Origin: Croceibacterium_A sp035555595
Lineage (GTDB): Bacteria; Pseudomonadota; Alphaproteobacteria; Sphingomonadales; Sphingomonadaceae
Assembly (NCBI GenBank): GCA_035555595.1
Contig: DATMGK010000004.1
Span: 1 to 64,000, forward strand
DNA length: 64,000 bases
Direction: 5' to 3'
This document shows, piece by piece, positions 49,252 to 58,090 of the stretch (positions are counted from its first letter, which is position 1; the number at the start of each line of letters is the position of its first letter). The notes under the pieces are model-generated. The model searched no databases and was not told the origin of the DNA. It saw nothing but the letters and a program-made list of their open reading frames with translations. Position numbers and translations under genes: made by a program.

Positions 49252-49884
49252 TCAGGCGGTCTTCAGAACGAACACCTCGTCGCCGATCTGCATCTGATCG
49301 AACAGCTTGCGGGCGAATTCCATCGGCACGCCAATGCAACCATGTGTGGCAGCCATCGCGCGCACGTCGCTGGCATGGATGGCGACAAAATCATCGGTCA
49401 GGCGCAGCATGAACGGCATTGGCGCGTCGTAAGTGCGCGAATGATAATCCGCGTCCTTCTGCAGCACGGGGAACACGCCCGCAGGAGTGGGCTTGCTGTC
49501 GGCGCCATAGAGCAGCACCGCCGTGCCGATTTCGTGCCCGCCCCGGAATACGGAAATGATCTGCTTGTCCAGATCGGCGCGGACCCAAACCGGGCCGTCA
49601 GGCACGCCTTCCTCGTCCCAGATGAAATCGCCGTACTTCATGGCGCTGCGCACGTTCAGCACGCTTCGCACCGTTTCTTCACGTCCGCCCGGCAGGGCGA
49701 GCGTGGGATAACGACCCTGCGGATACCACTGGCGCGCATTGGATTGAGGTGCGGTGATCTGGGGCACCGAAACCGCGGCTTCTCGCGCCGAATCCGCCCC
49801 GAACTTCGACGCAGCAAAAGCTGTCGCTGCTACAAGCACCGCACCAACGGCGGCACTCGTAATGAAGAAGCCCAGACGTTGCAT
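49252..49884 (-). CDS. L,D-transpeptidase-like (YkuD) exported protein
   Basis: This 210-residue protein has an N-terminal signal sequence or anchor (about residues 5-24) and a YkuD domain: VWVRADLDKQIISVFRGGHEIGTAV, KPTPAGVFPVLQKD, FVAIHASD, and the catalytic ATHGCIGVPMEFA with His-Gly-Cys. The usual form is HGCIRL or similar; here Gly replaces the Arg after the Cys-Ile. YkuD enzymes cross-link peptidoglycan or attach lipoproteins. The catalytic Cys and upstream His are kept, so activity is plausible. Convergent with engB. Confidence 0.85.
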   Translation of the reverse strand: MQRLGFFITSAAVGAVLVAATAFAASKFGADSAREAAVSVPQITAPQSNARQWYPQGRYPTLALPGGREETVRSVLNVRSAMKYGDFIWDEEGVPDGPVWVRADLDKQIISVFRGGHEIGTAVLLYGADSKPTPAGVFPVLQKDADYHSRTYDAPMPFMLRLTDDFVAIHASDVRAMAATHGCIGVPMEFARKLFDQMQIGDEVFVLKTA

Positions 49885-49903
49885 GTATCGATCCCGCCGC
49901 CGA

Positions 49904-50527
49904 TCAGGCGGTGCGGCGGACCAGTCGGCTCCCTCCCCGTGCCCGGAGCGTGGCGCCGAGCAGGAAGAAGCCGAGGATCATCATCGCCCAGGTCGATGGT
50001 TCTGGCACTGCGGGTACCACCGGCGGGGTCGGATCCACAGGATCGACAGGGCCGGGGCCCGGCGGGGTTCCACCACCGCCACCGCCGCCACCGATAGGGA
50101 CGAGGTATCCGGGCGTGCCGCCGCCGTTGGGGAATGGTCCCCAGGTCGGGCTGGAAGGCGGAGCATCGGGTGCTGCTTCGGCAGGTGGATTGGCGAAGAC
50201 AACAGGATCAGGCACCAGCATGGCGACTTCGTCCGCCGGGACGGGCGGCACGCTGGCGCTGGTCAGTTCGGGATCGCGTTCGCGGACGCGGGGAAGCACC
50301 GAATCCACTGCATCGCGCACGACGGGGCCGCCCTTGGTGGCGAACAGCGCGCCTTCCGGGCGGGCGCCGGGCGAACGGTCGGCCATGAGAGAAAGCGGAT
50401 CGTCGATGGTGTCGCCGATTGCAGCAATGGCAGGCGATTCACCGCCGCCCAGCAGAGCGCCACCACCGGCAGCTGACAATAGAAGCACTGCGGCCAAAGG
50501 CCAACGGCGGCGAAAATGCCCCAGCAT
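49904..50527 (-). CDS. PEP-CTERM-sorted secreted protein
   Basis: The product is 207 residues long, with a signal peptide (RRRWPLAAVLLLSAAGGG), a low-complexity middle rich in Pro/Gly (runs of GGGGGGGG and PPGPGPVDPVDP) and a C-terminal tripartite sorting signal: VPEPSTWAMMILGFFLL then a basic ARGGSRLVRR tail. That is the PEPxxWA version of PEP-CTERM, processed by an exosortase, often with polysaccharide biosynthesis. No exosortase lies in the window. ATG at 50527 follows AAGG. Nineteen nucleotides separate it from the transpeptidase gene downstream. Confidence 0.85.
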   Translation of the reverse strand: MLGHFRRRWPLAAVLLLSAAGGGALLGGGESPAIAAIGDTIDDPLSLMADRSPGARPEGALFATKGGPVVRDAVDSVLPRVRERDPELTSASVPPVPADEVAMLVPDPVVFANPPAEAAPDAPPSSPTWGPFPNGGGTPGYLVPIGGGGGGGGTPPGPGPVDPVDPTPPVVPAVPEPSTWAMMILGFFLLGATLRARGGSRLVRRTA

Positions 50528-50779
50528 CGTCTTACCTTGCAGAATATTGGCCGGCGATATGGGCACGTGTAGCCCCCTGTATAGTTTCATCATCCTACCC
50601 CGGCAGTCCCTAAATAGGACATCGATTGCTCCATGTCACTGATTGAATGGTCATGGGAAGCGTTGCAACGGGCCGTGTGTCAAATTGGCACCCCCGCCGG
50701 GTGAATGGTAACTGGGCGAGGCGGCTTGCCAGCCTCGAACAGGGTCCCTAAGCCACGCCACGGCAGACAGGGGCCGCGT

Positions 50780-51436
50780 GTGAAGCTGATTATCGGCAAC
50801 AGAAACTATTCCAGCTGGTCGCTGCGCGGCTGGCTTGCGGCCAGGCAGTCGGGCCTCGCGTTCGAGGAACTGACCGTTCACATCGATGGGGACGACTGGC
50901 AGGCTACCCGGCGTCAGGATGGGGAATTTCAGCCCTCTGCGGGCAAAGTCCCGGTGTTGTGGGATGGCGATGTCGTGGTGTGGGATTCGCTGGCGATCCT
51001 CGAATACCTCGCCGACAAGGTCGGGCGTGACCGGTTCTGGCCCAAGGATGATGCCGCGCGGGGCATGGCCCGGGCGATGGTGGCGGAAATGCATTCCGCC
51101 TACCTGCCGCTGCGCCGCCTGATGCCGATGAACGTGCGCAAACGTATTGCGATCGAACTGACGGATGAGGCGCGGGCGGACATCGTCCGCATCCTCGGCC
51201 TCTGGGCAGAGGCGCGGGCGCGCTTCGGCAAGGGTGGGCCGTTCCTGTTCGGCACTTTCAGCGCGGCCGACATATTCTACGCCCCCATCGTCACCCGCTT
51301 CGTCACTTACGGCATTGGCGTGCCCGGCTTCGCACAGGCCTATATGCAGGCGATGTGGGAACATCCCTGGATGCAGGAATGGATTCATTCCGCCGAAGAC
51401 GAACAGTGGGTGATCGAACAGTTCGAAGTGGCGTAA
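50780..51436 (+). CDS. Glutathione S-transferase family protein
   Basis: This 218-residue cytosolic protein has the GST N-terminal thioredoxin domain (LIIGNRNYSSWSLRGWLA with a catalytic Ser/Tyr region, then KVPVLWDGDVVVWDSLAILEYLA with the cis-Pro and glutathione-binding segment). A helical C-terminal domain ends FSAADIFYAPIVTRFVTYG-like. I chose GTG 50780, which follows AGGGG by 8 nt; the longer upstream frame is unlikely. A four-base gap separates it from dapE. Detoxifying or redox roles are typical; the substrate is unknown. Confidence 0.9.
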   Translation: MKLIIGNRNYSSWSLRGWLAARQSGLAFEELTVHIDGDDWQATRRQDGEFQPSAGKVPVLWDGDVVVWDSLAILEYLADKVGRDRFWPKDDAARGMARAMVAEMHSAYLPLRRLMPMNVRKRIAIELTDEARADIVRILGLWAEARARFGKGGPFLFGTFSAADIFYAPIVTRFVTYGIGVPGFAQAYMQAMWEHPWMQEWIHSAEDEQWVIEQFEVA

Positions 51437-51440
51437 CGCG

Positions 51441-52565
51441 GTGGACGCGGCCGACCTCGCCGAACGGCTGATTGCCTGCGAAAGCGTCACCCCCGCGCGG
51501 GGGGCGGTGTTCGATGCGCTGCAGGACATGCTCGCCCCGCTGGGGTTTGATGTTCATCGCTTCGTCGCGGGTGATGCGCCGGATGGACCAGTCGAAAACC
51601 TCTTCGCGGTTCGTCGCGGTCCCCCCGGATCGAGGCATTTTGCTTTCGCCGGCCATGTCGATGTCGTGCCCCCCGGCGGGGGCTGGGCCAGCGGCGCCTT
51701 CGCGCCTGAACGGCGGCACGGGCTGCTCTACGGGCGCGGCGCGGTGGACATGAAAGGTGCGGTGGCGGCCATGGTGGCGGCCATGGCCGATGTGCCGCCG
51801 GATGCCGGCACCGTCAGCTTCATCATCACGGGTGACGAGGAAGGCCCTGCCATCCACGGCACGCGGGCTCTGATCGATCTGATGCGCGCGCAGGGAGAAA
51901 TCCCTGATCTGTGCCTGGTGGGTGAACCGACTTCGGTCATCCGGCTGGGTGACATGGTGAAGATCGGCCGCCGTGGTTCGGTGAACGTGTTTCTGGAAGT
52001 CGCTGGCACGCAGGGCCACGTCGCCTATCCCCATCTGGCCGATAACCCCATCCCGCGCCTCGTCGCCATGCTGGCCGAACTCGATGCGCTGGTGCTGGAT
52101 GAGGGGACCGAATGGTTCCAGTCCTCCAATCTTGAGATCACGGAACTGGAAGTCGGCAACCCGGCGCACAACGTGATTCCGGAACGGGCGAAGGCGCGCA
52201 TTTCAATCCGCTTCAACGATTTGCACAGCGGTGCTGGCCTTGGTGAACAGGTGGACGCCATTGCCGCGCGCCACGGCGGTTCGGCCCTGCCGGTGATCTC
52301 CGGCGAACCGTTCCTTACCCCGCCGGGCGCGTTCTCTGCCATCGTGGCTTCCGCGATTGCGGCGGAAACCGGCCTTACGCCTGAACTATCGACTAGCGGC
52401 GGCACATCCGATGCGCGGTTCCTCAAGGATCTGTGCCCGGTGATCGAATTCGGCCTCGTCAACGCGACGATGCACAAGGCCGATGAAGCCGTGGCGCTGG
52501 ACGATCTGGATACACTGGTCCGCATATACCGGCGCATCACGCTGGCGGTGCTCGCGGGGCTATAG
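51441..52565 (+). CDS. dapE: Succinyl-diaminopimelate desuccinylase
   Basis: This 374-residue M20-family zinc enzyme removes succinate from N-succinyl-LL-diaminopimelate for lysine and peptidoglycan synthesis. Visible metal-site motifs: FAGHVDVVPPG, LLYGRGAVDMKG with Asp, TGDEEGPAIHG with the catalytic Glu pair, and late HKADEAV with His. The family core for the succinylated substrate, CLVGEPTS, is present, as is the dimerisation domain. The start is GTG 51441, 4 nt after the GST stop, so the two are co-transcribed. Confidence 0.95.
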   Translation: MDAADLAERLIACESVTPARGAVFDALQDMLAPLGFDVHRFVAGDAPDGPVENLFAVRRGPPGSRHFAFAGHVDVVPPGGGWASGAFAPERRHGLLYGRGAVDMKGAVAAMVAAMADVPPDAGTVSFIITGDEEGPAIHGTRALIDLMRAQGEIPDLCLVGEPTSVIRLGDMVKIGRRGSVNVFLEVAGTQGHVAYPHLADNPIPRLVAMLAELDALVLDEGTEWFQSSNLEITELEVGNPAHNVIPERAKARISIRFNDLHSGAGLGEQVDAIAARHGGSALPVISGEPFLTPPGAFSAIVASAIAAETGLTPELSTSGGTSDARFLKDLCPVIEFGLVNATMHKADEAVALDDLDTLVRIYRRITLAVLAGL

Positions 52566-52634
52566 CGCCCGGCTTGACCGCTCCGTGTGTCGCCGCGCTC
52601 GACATGGGCGGCCTCGCATGAAAGAGTGCGCCGA

Positions 52635-53957
52635 ATGACTAGCGACGCCGCCGAAATCGCCTGCGAAGCCAGCCCATCCGGTCATGGCAAGCTCCAGCTC
52701 CGCATCCTCATCGGCTTCATCGCCGGGTTAGTTGGGGGATTGCTGACTTACACTTTGGCGCGCGATGCGGCTTGGGTCGGCACTGTGGTGACTTATGTGA
52801 CCGGGCCGATCGGCCAGATATTCCTGCGGCTGCTGTTCATGCTGGTGATCCCGCTGCTGTTTTCCGCGCTGGTCGTCGGCATTGCGGAAATGGGGGAGAT
52901 ACGGGCGCTGCGTCGCATCGGGCTCACCACGCTGGTCTATACCGTTGTCGTCTCCAGCATCGCGGTCGCGATCTCGCTCGCGGCGGTCAACCTGCTGCGT
53001 CCCGGCGATGGTGTGGACCCGCTCGCGGCGCAGGAACTTCTGGCGCAGGGTGGGGAGGGCGCTCGCGGTATCGTCGCCGCTTCGGCGGAAAGCGAAGCCG
53101 GGGTCAACGCGGTGGTCGCGATCGTTCCCAGCAACGTTATTTCCGCGATGTCGAATAACGACATTCTCGCGGTGATGTTCTTCGCCCTGTTCTTCGGCAT
53201 CGGGCTGCTGCTGGTTCAGACGCCCCGAACAGCCACGCTGAAAGACGCTGTGGAGGGTGTGTTCGAAGTGGCGATGAAGCTGATCGGCTTCGTCATCCAA
53301 CTCGCCCCGCTGGCCATCTTCTGCTTCATGTTCAATCTCTCGGCCCAGTTCGGCTGGGACCTGCTGCTGAAGCTGGCGGCCTTCGTGGGCGTGGTGCTGC
53401 TGGCGCTCGGGTTGCAGATGTTCGGCGTGTTCCCGCTGTTGCTGCGTTTCCTCGCCCGCAAGAGCCCGGTCGCCTTCTTCCGCGAAACGCGGGAAGCGAG
53501 CGTCATGGCGTTCTCCACCGCCAGTTCCAACGCCACGCTGCCCACCGCGCTGCGGGTGGCCGAGACCCAGCTTCGCCTGCCGCCGAAAATCTCGCGTTTC
53601 GTGCTTACGATCGGGGCCACCGCCAACCAGAACGGCACGGCGATGTTCGAAGGGGTGACAGTGCTGTTCCTCGCCCAGTTCTTCGGCGTGGATCTGTCGC
53701 TTAGCGATCAGCTGTTCGTGATGCTGGTCTGCATTCTGGCGGGCATCGGCACGGCCGGGGTGCCCGGCGGGTCACTGCCGGTTATCGCGTTGATCCTGTC
53801 CGGCGTGGGCGTGCCGCCGGAAGGGATCGGCCTGATTCTCGGCGTGGACCGGTTCCTGGACATGTGCCGCACGGCGCTGAACGTGATCGGCGATCTGGTC
53901 GCCGCGCAGGTGATCAGCGCCTTCAACAGCGATCCTGAAACAGCTCCGGCCAGTTAG
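52635..53957 (+). CDS. gltP: Dicarboxylate/amino-acid:cation symporter
   Basis: This 440-residue protein has the DAACS (GltP/DctA) fold. Features are an eight-helix-type profile and re-entrant hairpin serines (FSTASSNATLPTAL, then the NQNGTAMFEG of TM7-like, which is the classic NMDGT analogue), plus a late PGGSLPVIALIL. It should import glutamate, aspartate or C4-dicarboxylates with H+ or Na+. The symbol is a family guess. ATG at 52635 has a weak ribosome-binding site. It lies 69 nt after dapE and abuts the convergent lipoprotein gene. Confidence 0.88.
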   Translation: MTSDAAEIACEASPSGHGKLQLRILIGFIAGLVGGLLTYTLARDAAWVGTVVTYVTGPIGQIFLRLLFMLVIPLLFSALVVGIAEMGEIRALRRIGLTTLVYTVVVSSIAVAISLAAVNLLRPGDGVDPLAAQELLAQGGEGARGIVAASAESEAGVNAVVAIVPSNVISAMSNNDILAVMFFALFFGIGLLLVQTPRTATLKDAVEGVFEVAMKLIGFVIQLAPLAIFCFMFNLSAQFGWDLLLKLAAFVGVVLLALGLQMFGVFPLLLRFLARKSPVAFFRETREASVMAFSTASSNATLPTALRVAETQLRLPPKISRFVLTIGATANQNGTAMFEGVTVLFLAQFFGVDLSLSDQLFVMLVCILAGIGTAGVPGGSLPVIALILSGVGVPPEGIGLILGVDRFLDMCRTALNVIGDLVAAQVISAFNSDPETAPAS

Positions 53958-54359
53958 CTAGCGCGCTTCGTTCGGGGTCAGCGTCACCGGCACGAACTTG
54001 CCCAGTCCGCATGTTGGCGCGCCCACGCCGCCGGATTGCAGGACCGTTATCGTATCCGTGCTGCAAAGCTGCGAATTCACGGTGCGATAGGCAAAGCGTT
54101 TCTCGAACCCCAGCGGGCTGCACGCCACCGGCAGGGTGTTGCGATAGACCTTGCCACCGCGCATCACGAAATCGATCGTGCGGTTGTCATGCACAACGGT
54201 GTTGCTGATGCTGTTGGTGGAAACGCAGTTTTCAGGCTCCCCCGCCACGGTGGCGGCAGGCACATTATTACGCGGGGTGGTGCCGGGTTCCGGCGCGCAG
54301 CCTGCCAGCGCGGCGGCAGTGGCGGTAACCAGCGATAAAGCGATCAGGCGATTGGTCAT
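53958..54359 (-). CDS. DUF6491-like lipoprotein of unknown function
   Basis: This 133-residue protein has a lipoprotein signal (LAGC, Cys about residue 21). The rest has four further cysteines in a small beta-rich domain (NCVSTNSISNTVVHDNRTIDF, then ACSPLGFEKRFAYRTV, then LCSTDTITVL, then TCGLGKF). The pattern matches small alphaproteobacterial lipoproteins annotated as DUF6491; that name is from memory. Its stop abuts the symporter stop. The start lies about 30 nt from the end of nth on the same strand. Confidence 0.7.
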   Translation of the reverse strand: MTNRLIALSLVTATAAALAGCAPEPGTTPRNNVPAATVAGEPENCVSTNSISNTVVHDNRTIDFVMRGGKVYRNTLPVACSPLGFEKRFAYRTVNSQLCSTDTITVLQSGGVGAPTCGLGKFVPVTLTPNEAR

Positions 54360-54391
54360 GATCTGTCTCCCGGCGGGTATCTATGTCATCC

Positions 54392-55066
54392 CTATGACGG
54401 AGCCGATGGCCGCCTGCCTTTGCCAACGGGCTGTTCCAGTATCTTGTTCCGATAGGCGCACAGATCCTCCACCACGCAGCGCCAGCATTCGGGCGCGCGG
54501 GCCTTGCAGGTATATCGCCCATGCAGGATCAGCCAGTGATGCGCGTGCAGCCGGAATGGCTGCGGCACCACTTTCTCCAGCTTCGCCTCGACCTGTTCGG
54601 GGGTCTTGCCCGGCGCCATCCCGGTGCGATTGCCCACGCGGAAGATGTGCGTGTCGACGGCGAAGGTTTCCTGCCCGAACCAGCAATTGAGCACTACGTT
54701 GGCCGTTTTACGTCCCACGCCGGGCAGGCGGACCAGTTCCTCGCGGCTGTCAGGCACCTCGCTGTGGTATTCTTCCACCAGCATGCGCGACAGGGCGATC
54801 ACGTTCTTGGCCTTGGAATTGAACAGGCCGATGGTCTTGATGTGATCCTTCAGCCCTTCTTCGCCCAGTTCCAGCATCTGTTCGGGCGTTTTTACTTCCG
54901 CGAACAGCCGCCGCGTGGCCTTGTTCACGCCCACGTCCGTCGCCTGCGCGGAAAGCGCAACGGCCACGACCAGTTGATAGGCATTGCCGTATTCCAGCTC
55001 GGTTTCCGGGGCCGGATTATCCTCGGCCAGACGGCGAAAGAACTCGAAAACCTGCTCTTTCTTCAA
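54392..55066 (-). CDS. nth: Endonuclease III
   Basis: This 224-residue protein is a DNA glycosylase/AP lyase for oxidised pyrimidines. The HhH motif is LPGVGRKTANVV with the catalytic lysine, and the catalytic Asp is in AVDTHIFR. The 4Fe-4S loop is complete, with spacing C-X6-C-X2-C-X5-C (CKARAPECWRC and EDLC). The best start is TTG 55066: the product then begins MKKEQVFEFFRR, as in homologues known to me. It overlaps the dapB stop (TTGA). The longer GTG/ATG upstream form would add an unrelated 18-residue leader. Confidence 0.95.
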   Translation of the reverse strand: MKKEQVFEFFRRLAEDNPAPETELEYGNAYQLVVAVALSAQATDVGVNKATRRLFAEVKTPEQMLELGEEGLKDHIKTIGLFNSKAKNVIALSRMLVEEYHSEVPDSREELVRLPGVGRKTANVVLNCWFGQETFAVDTHIFRVGNRTGMAPGKTPEQVEAKLEKVVPQPFRLHAHHWLILHGRYTCKARAPECWRCVVEDLCAYRNKILEQPVGKGRRPSAPS

Positions 55067-55791
55067 AGGCCCAGTACCTGCCCCATGCGATAGCGGCCCG
55101 GCGCCTGCCCGATCAGCCACGCCGCACCGCGAATCGCACCATGGGCGAAGATCATGCGGTCTTCCGCGCTGTGCGACAGGGTCAGCCGTTCCTGATCTCC
55201 GGCCAGAATTACACTGTGTTCGCCCGCAACCGTGCCCCCGCGCAGGGATGCGAAGCCGATCGTGCCAGTTTCACGCGCGCCGGTGTGGCCGTATCGGCCC
55301 GGCCCATCGGGGGCATGGAAATCAATACCCCGGCCCTCCGCCGCCGCCTCGCCCAGCAGCAGAGCGGTGCCGGACGGCGCATCGACTTTCATTCGGTGGT
55401 GCATTTCCAGAATCTCGATGTCCCATTCCGGTCCCAGCCGCGCGGCGGCTTCCTTCACCAGATGGGCCAGCAGCGTCACGCCCAGAGAGGTATTGCCGGT
55501 TTGCAGCACGGGAATGGCCAGCGATGCCGAATCGACTGTGGCGTGGTGGCGGTCCTCCAGCCCGGTGGTGCCCACCAGAATCGGGATGCCCGCACCGATG
55601 GCGGCATGGAGATTGGCCTCCAGCGCGGATGGCGCGGAAAAATCCACCAGCGCGTCGCTGCGGTCGGCCAGCCCGGCCACATCGCCGCCGCGATCCACGC
55701 CGCCGGCGTTTTCATGCCCAGCGGCCTCGATCGCGCGGGCCAGCGCCTGCCCCATGCGTCCTTCGCTGCCAATTATCCCGATGCGTGCCAT
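55063..55791 (-). CDS. dapB: 4-hydroxy-tetrahydrodipicolinate reductase
   Basis: This 242-residue enzyme of lysine/diaminopimelate synthesis has an N-terminal NAD(P)-binding motif IGIIGSEGRMGQALA and the signature EILEMHHRMKVDAPSGTAL with the catalytic His and Lys. GHSVILAGDQERLTLSHSAEDR-like strands and the final GAIRGAAWL fit the family. It is the first gene of a two-gene unit with nth. The starting ATG at 55791 is close to the divergent sirtuin gene (about 35 bp). Confidence 0.96.
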   Translation of the reverse strand: MARIGIIGSEGRMGQALARAIEAAGHENAGGVDRGGDVAGLADRSDALVDFSAPSALEANLHAAIGAGIPILVGTTGLEDRHHATVDSASLAIPVLQTGNTSLGVTLLAHLVKEAAARLGPEWDIEILEMHHRMKVDAPSGTALLLGEAAAEGRGIDFHAPDGPGRYGHTGARETGTIGFASLRGGTVAGEHSVILAGDQERLTLSHSAEDRMIFAHGAIRGAAWLIGQAPGRYRMGQVLGL

Positions 55792-55826
55792 TGCTTGTCC
55801 CCGTAGCCGCGTGCTTCATGCGGGCA

Positions 55827-56525
55827 ATGACCGGCATTCGCAACCTCGTGATCCTCACCGGCGCGGGAATCAGCGCCGAAAGCGGCCTGCGCACGTTCCG
55901 CGCCGAAGACGGCCTGTGGGAAGATCACCGCGTGGAAGATGTTGCTACGCCCGATGCCTTCCGGCGCGATCCGGAACTGGTGCAGCGCTTCTATGACGAA
56001 CGCCGGGCAGGCGTGCAGGCGGCGTTGCCTAATTCCGCCCATCACGCGCTCGCCCGCCTTGATGCCGAATGGACGGGGGAACTGCTGATCGTCACCCAGA
56101 ACATCGATGATCTGCACGAACGTGCCGGGGCCAGCCGCGTGCTGCACATGCATGGAGAGGCGCTTTCCGTCTGGTGCACCGCCTGCGATGCCCGTCATCA
56201 CTGGGAATGGACGCTGCTCGACACACCGCCGTGCCCCGCCTGCGGCACCATCGCGCTGCGTCCTGACATCGTCTGGTTCGGCGAGATGCCTTACCGGATG
56301 GACGAGATCTTCCGCGCCCTCAGCCGCGCGGACATGTTCGTTTCCATCGGCACATCCGGCGCGGTCTACCCGGCAGCGGGCTTCGTGCAGCAGGCAGCCA
56401 GCGCCGGTGCGCGGACGCTGGAACTCAATCTCGAACGCAGCCAGGGCTCCGGTTGGTTTGATGAGACGCGGCCGGGCCGGGCGAGCGATCTTGTCCCCGC
56501 GTGGGTGGAGGAGATGTTGGCATGA
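55827..56525 (+). CDS. cobB: NAD-dependent protein deacylase (sirtuin, CobB-like)
   Basis: This 232-residue class III sirtuin removes acyl groups from lysine using NAD. Motifs are LTGAGISAESGLRTFR, the catalytic HMHGE region, TQNIDDLHERAG, the zinc-site CTAC and CPAC pairs, and GTSGAVYPAAGF. The ATG at 55827 is preceded by an in-frame ATG (55818) three codons earlier; either may be used. Its stop overlaps the GFA-like gene (ATGA). Confidence 0.94.
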   Translation: MTGIRNLVILTGAGISAESGLRTFRAEDGLWEDHRVEDVATPDAFRRDPELVQRFYDERRAGVQAALPNSAHHALARLDAEWTGELLIVTQNIDDLHERAGASRVLHMHGEALSVWCTACDARHHWEWTLLDTPPCPACGTIALRPDIVWFGEMPYRMDEIFRALSRADMFVSIGTSGAVYPAAGFVQQAASAGARTLELNLERSQGSGWFDETRPGRASDLVPAWVEEMLA

Positions 56526-56860
56526 CTGATCATCACGGAAGCTGCCATTGCGGGCGGATCACGTTGACTTTGCGCGAAACGCCCGGCGATGTCTCGGAAT
56601 GCAATTGCTCGCTGTGCCGCCGCACCGCGGGGCTGTGGCATTATTGCGCGGCGGATGCAGTCTCGGTCGAAGGGGAAGGGGTCGCCTATATCCAGGGAGA
56701 TCGCACGCTGGCGACGTGGCAATGCCCCACTTGCGGCAGCATCACGCACTGGACGCCTCTCGATCCGAATTACCCCCGCATGGGGGTCAATCTCAGGATG
56801 TTCGAACCGTCGCTATGGCACGACCTCCCCCGCCGCTTCATCGACGGGGCCAGTTACTAG
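56522..56860 (+). CDS. GFA-like zinc-binding protein
   Basis: This 112-residue protein has the Mss4-like fold of glutathione-dependent formaldehyde-activating enzymes: GSCHCGRITLTL, ECNCSLCRRT, then WQCPTCGSI. The zinc-ligand cysteines are all present. Family members vary widely in role; formaldehyde detoxification is not shown. It overlaps cobB by 4 nt, and its stop overlaps the moeB-like stop convergently (CTAG). Confidence 0.88.
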   Translation: MTDHHGSCHCGRITLTLRETPGDVSECNCSLCRRTAGLWHYCAADAVSVEGEGVAYIQGDRTLATWQCPTCGSITHWTPLDPNYPRMGVNLRMFEPSLWHDLPRRFIDGASY

Positions 56861-57624
56861 CGGAAACACGCCCCGCACTCAGGGTCCTTCGCGATTCGCA
56901 TCGTCCGCAGCGCCGGGACTAGCCCGTCCAGCACATGCAGCTTGCCCCATTGTGGATCGCCCATGCCGCCAACCGGGGCCAGCAGAACGCGCACGGCCTG
57001 CATTGCGGCGAACGTGCCCGCCCATCCGGCCATCGCGCCCAGCATCCCGTCTTCCGCGCAGGTATCGCAATCATCCGCATCGAACGCGTCGCCGACATAA
57101 CAGCGATAGCAGGGCTGATCGGCCATATGCCCGGCGAAGGCGCCGACCTGTCCCTGAAATCGGCCCACGGCGGCGGATAGAAGCGGCACATTCGCCGCGA
57201 CGCAGGCGTCGGACACGGCCAGCCGGGTGGCGAAGTTGTCGCAGCCGTCCAGCACCAGATGCGTCCCCGCGATCAGATCGGCGGCATTGGCGGCGGTGAT
57301 ACGTTCGGTGACGGCACGCACATTCAGCGCGGGGTCGAATGCGCCGCCCCAGTTCGCCGCCGCTGCGGCCTTGCCTTGCCCGACCGATTCGGCCCGATAG
57401 ATTGTCTGCCGTTGAAGGTTGCTTTCCTCCACCCGGTCATCGTCCACCAGCACCAGCGATCCGATTCCCGCTGCGGCCAGATATTGCAGCGCGGGCGATC
57501 CGATCCCGCCTACGCCGATCAGGGTCACGCTTGCCTGCGCCAGCACAGCCTGCCCCGCGCCGCCGATTTCGGGCAGCACGATATGGCGGGCAAAGCGGTT
57601 CAGGCGATCAGGGGGCAAATTCAT
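56857..57624 (-). CDS. HesA/MoeB/ThiF-family adenylyltransferase
   Basis: This 255-residue protein activates a ubiquitin-like sulphur carrier by adenylation, for molybdopterin (MoeB) or thiazole (ThiF) synthesis. An ATP-binding GVGGIGSPALQYLAAAG (about residues 37-53), the RQTIY-type arginine stretch and DNFATR match the family. Zinc-type cysteines are CYRC and, at the C-terminus, CGACF. Which pathway it serves is not resolved. ATG 57624 overlaps the DUF983 gene stop (ATGA). Confidence 0.88.
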   Translation of the reverse strand: MNLPPDRLNRFARHIVLPEIGGAGQAVLAQASVTLIGVGGIGSPALQYLAAAGIGSLVLVDDDRVEESNLQRQTIYRAESVGQGKAAAAANWGGAFDPALNVRAVTERITAANAADLIAGTHLVLDGCDNFATRLAVSDACVAANVPLLSAAVGRFQGQVGAFAGHMADQPCYRCYVGDAFDADDCDTCAEDGMLGAMAGWAGTFAAMQAVRVLLAPVGGMGDPQWGKLHVLDGLVPALRTMRIAKDPECGACFR

Positions 57625-58031
57625 GGCTCGTTGCCAGGCGGGGTGGGCCGCTCGCGGCGGAAATCGCCCAGCGCCAACCACCATTGGGCGGCGATCACCG
57701 CACCCTTGGCCGGTTGGATAAGCGCCAGCATCAGCGCGATGGAAAGCGGCACGATAATCGCCCCCGCAGCCAGAGCTGAAAGGTCGTATTCAAGCACCAG
57801 CGTCACCAGCAAAGGCACGGTGATGTGCCCGGTCAGGAAGATGGAGATATAGGCCGGGAAATCGTCGGCATGCTGCGGCGTCCAGTCCATCCTGCACGCC
57901 GCGCACCGGTCAACGGGCTTCAGCCATCTGCGGAACAGCCGTCCCTCGCCACAGCGCGGGCACTTGCACAGTGCGCCGCGTGTGGCTGCTTCCATAAAGC
58001 TGTGTGGCAGCGCGGCCGGAACGGGGGACAT
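57621..58031 (-). CDS. DUF983 membrane protein
   Basis: This 136-residue protein has an N-terminal zinc-ribbon (CPRCGEGRLF, then CAACRMDW) and two transmembrane helices (about residues 60-80 and 86-105), which together match DUF983. No function is established; in other alphaproteobacteria the family tends to sit near cytochrome oxidase or housekeeping genes. Its stop overlaps the moeB-like ATG. It lies 59 nt after dnaA on the same strand. Confidence 0.87.
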   Translation of the reverse strand: MSPVPAALPHSFMEAATRGALCKCPRCGEGRLFRRWLKPVDRCAACRMDWTPQHADDFPAYISIFLTGHITVPLLVTLVLEYDLSALAAGAIIVPLSIALMLALIQPAKGAVIAAQWWLALGDFRRERPTPPGNEP

Positions 58032-58090
58032 GCCGCCCCTTTAAGGTCGGCACCCGAAAACGGCAACGGGCAGGCTTGGGGTCAGGAACC

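Noticed and set aside
54984..55826. Long N-terminal extension of the sirtuin
   Set aside because: The frame is open far upstream but crosses dapB in antisense and is Arg/Pro-rich; the sirtuin core begins at 55827.
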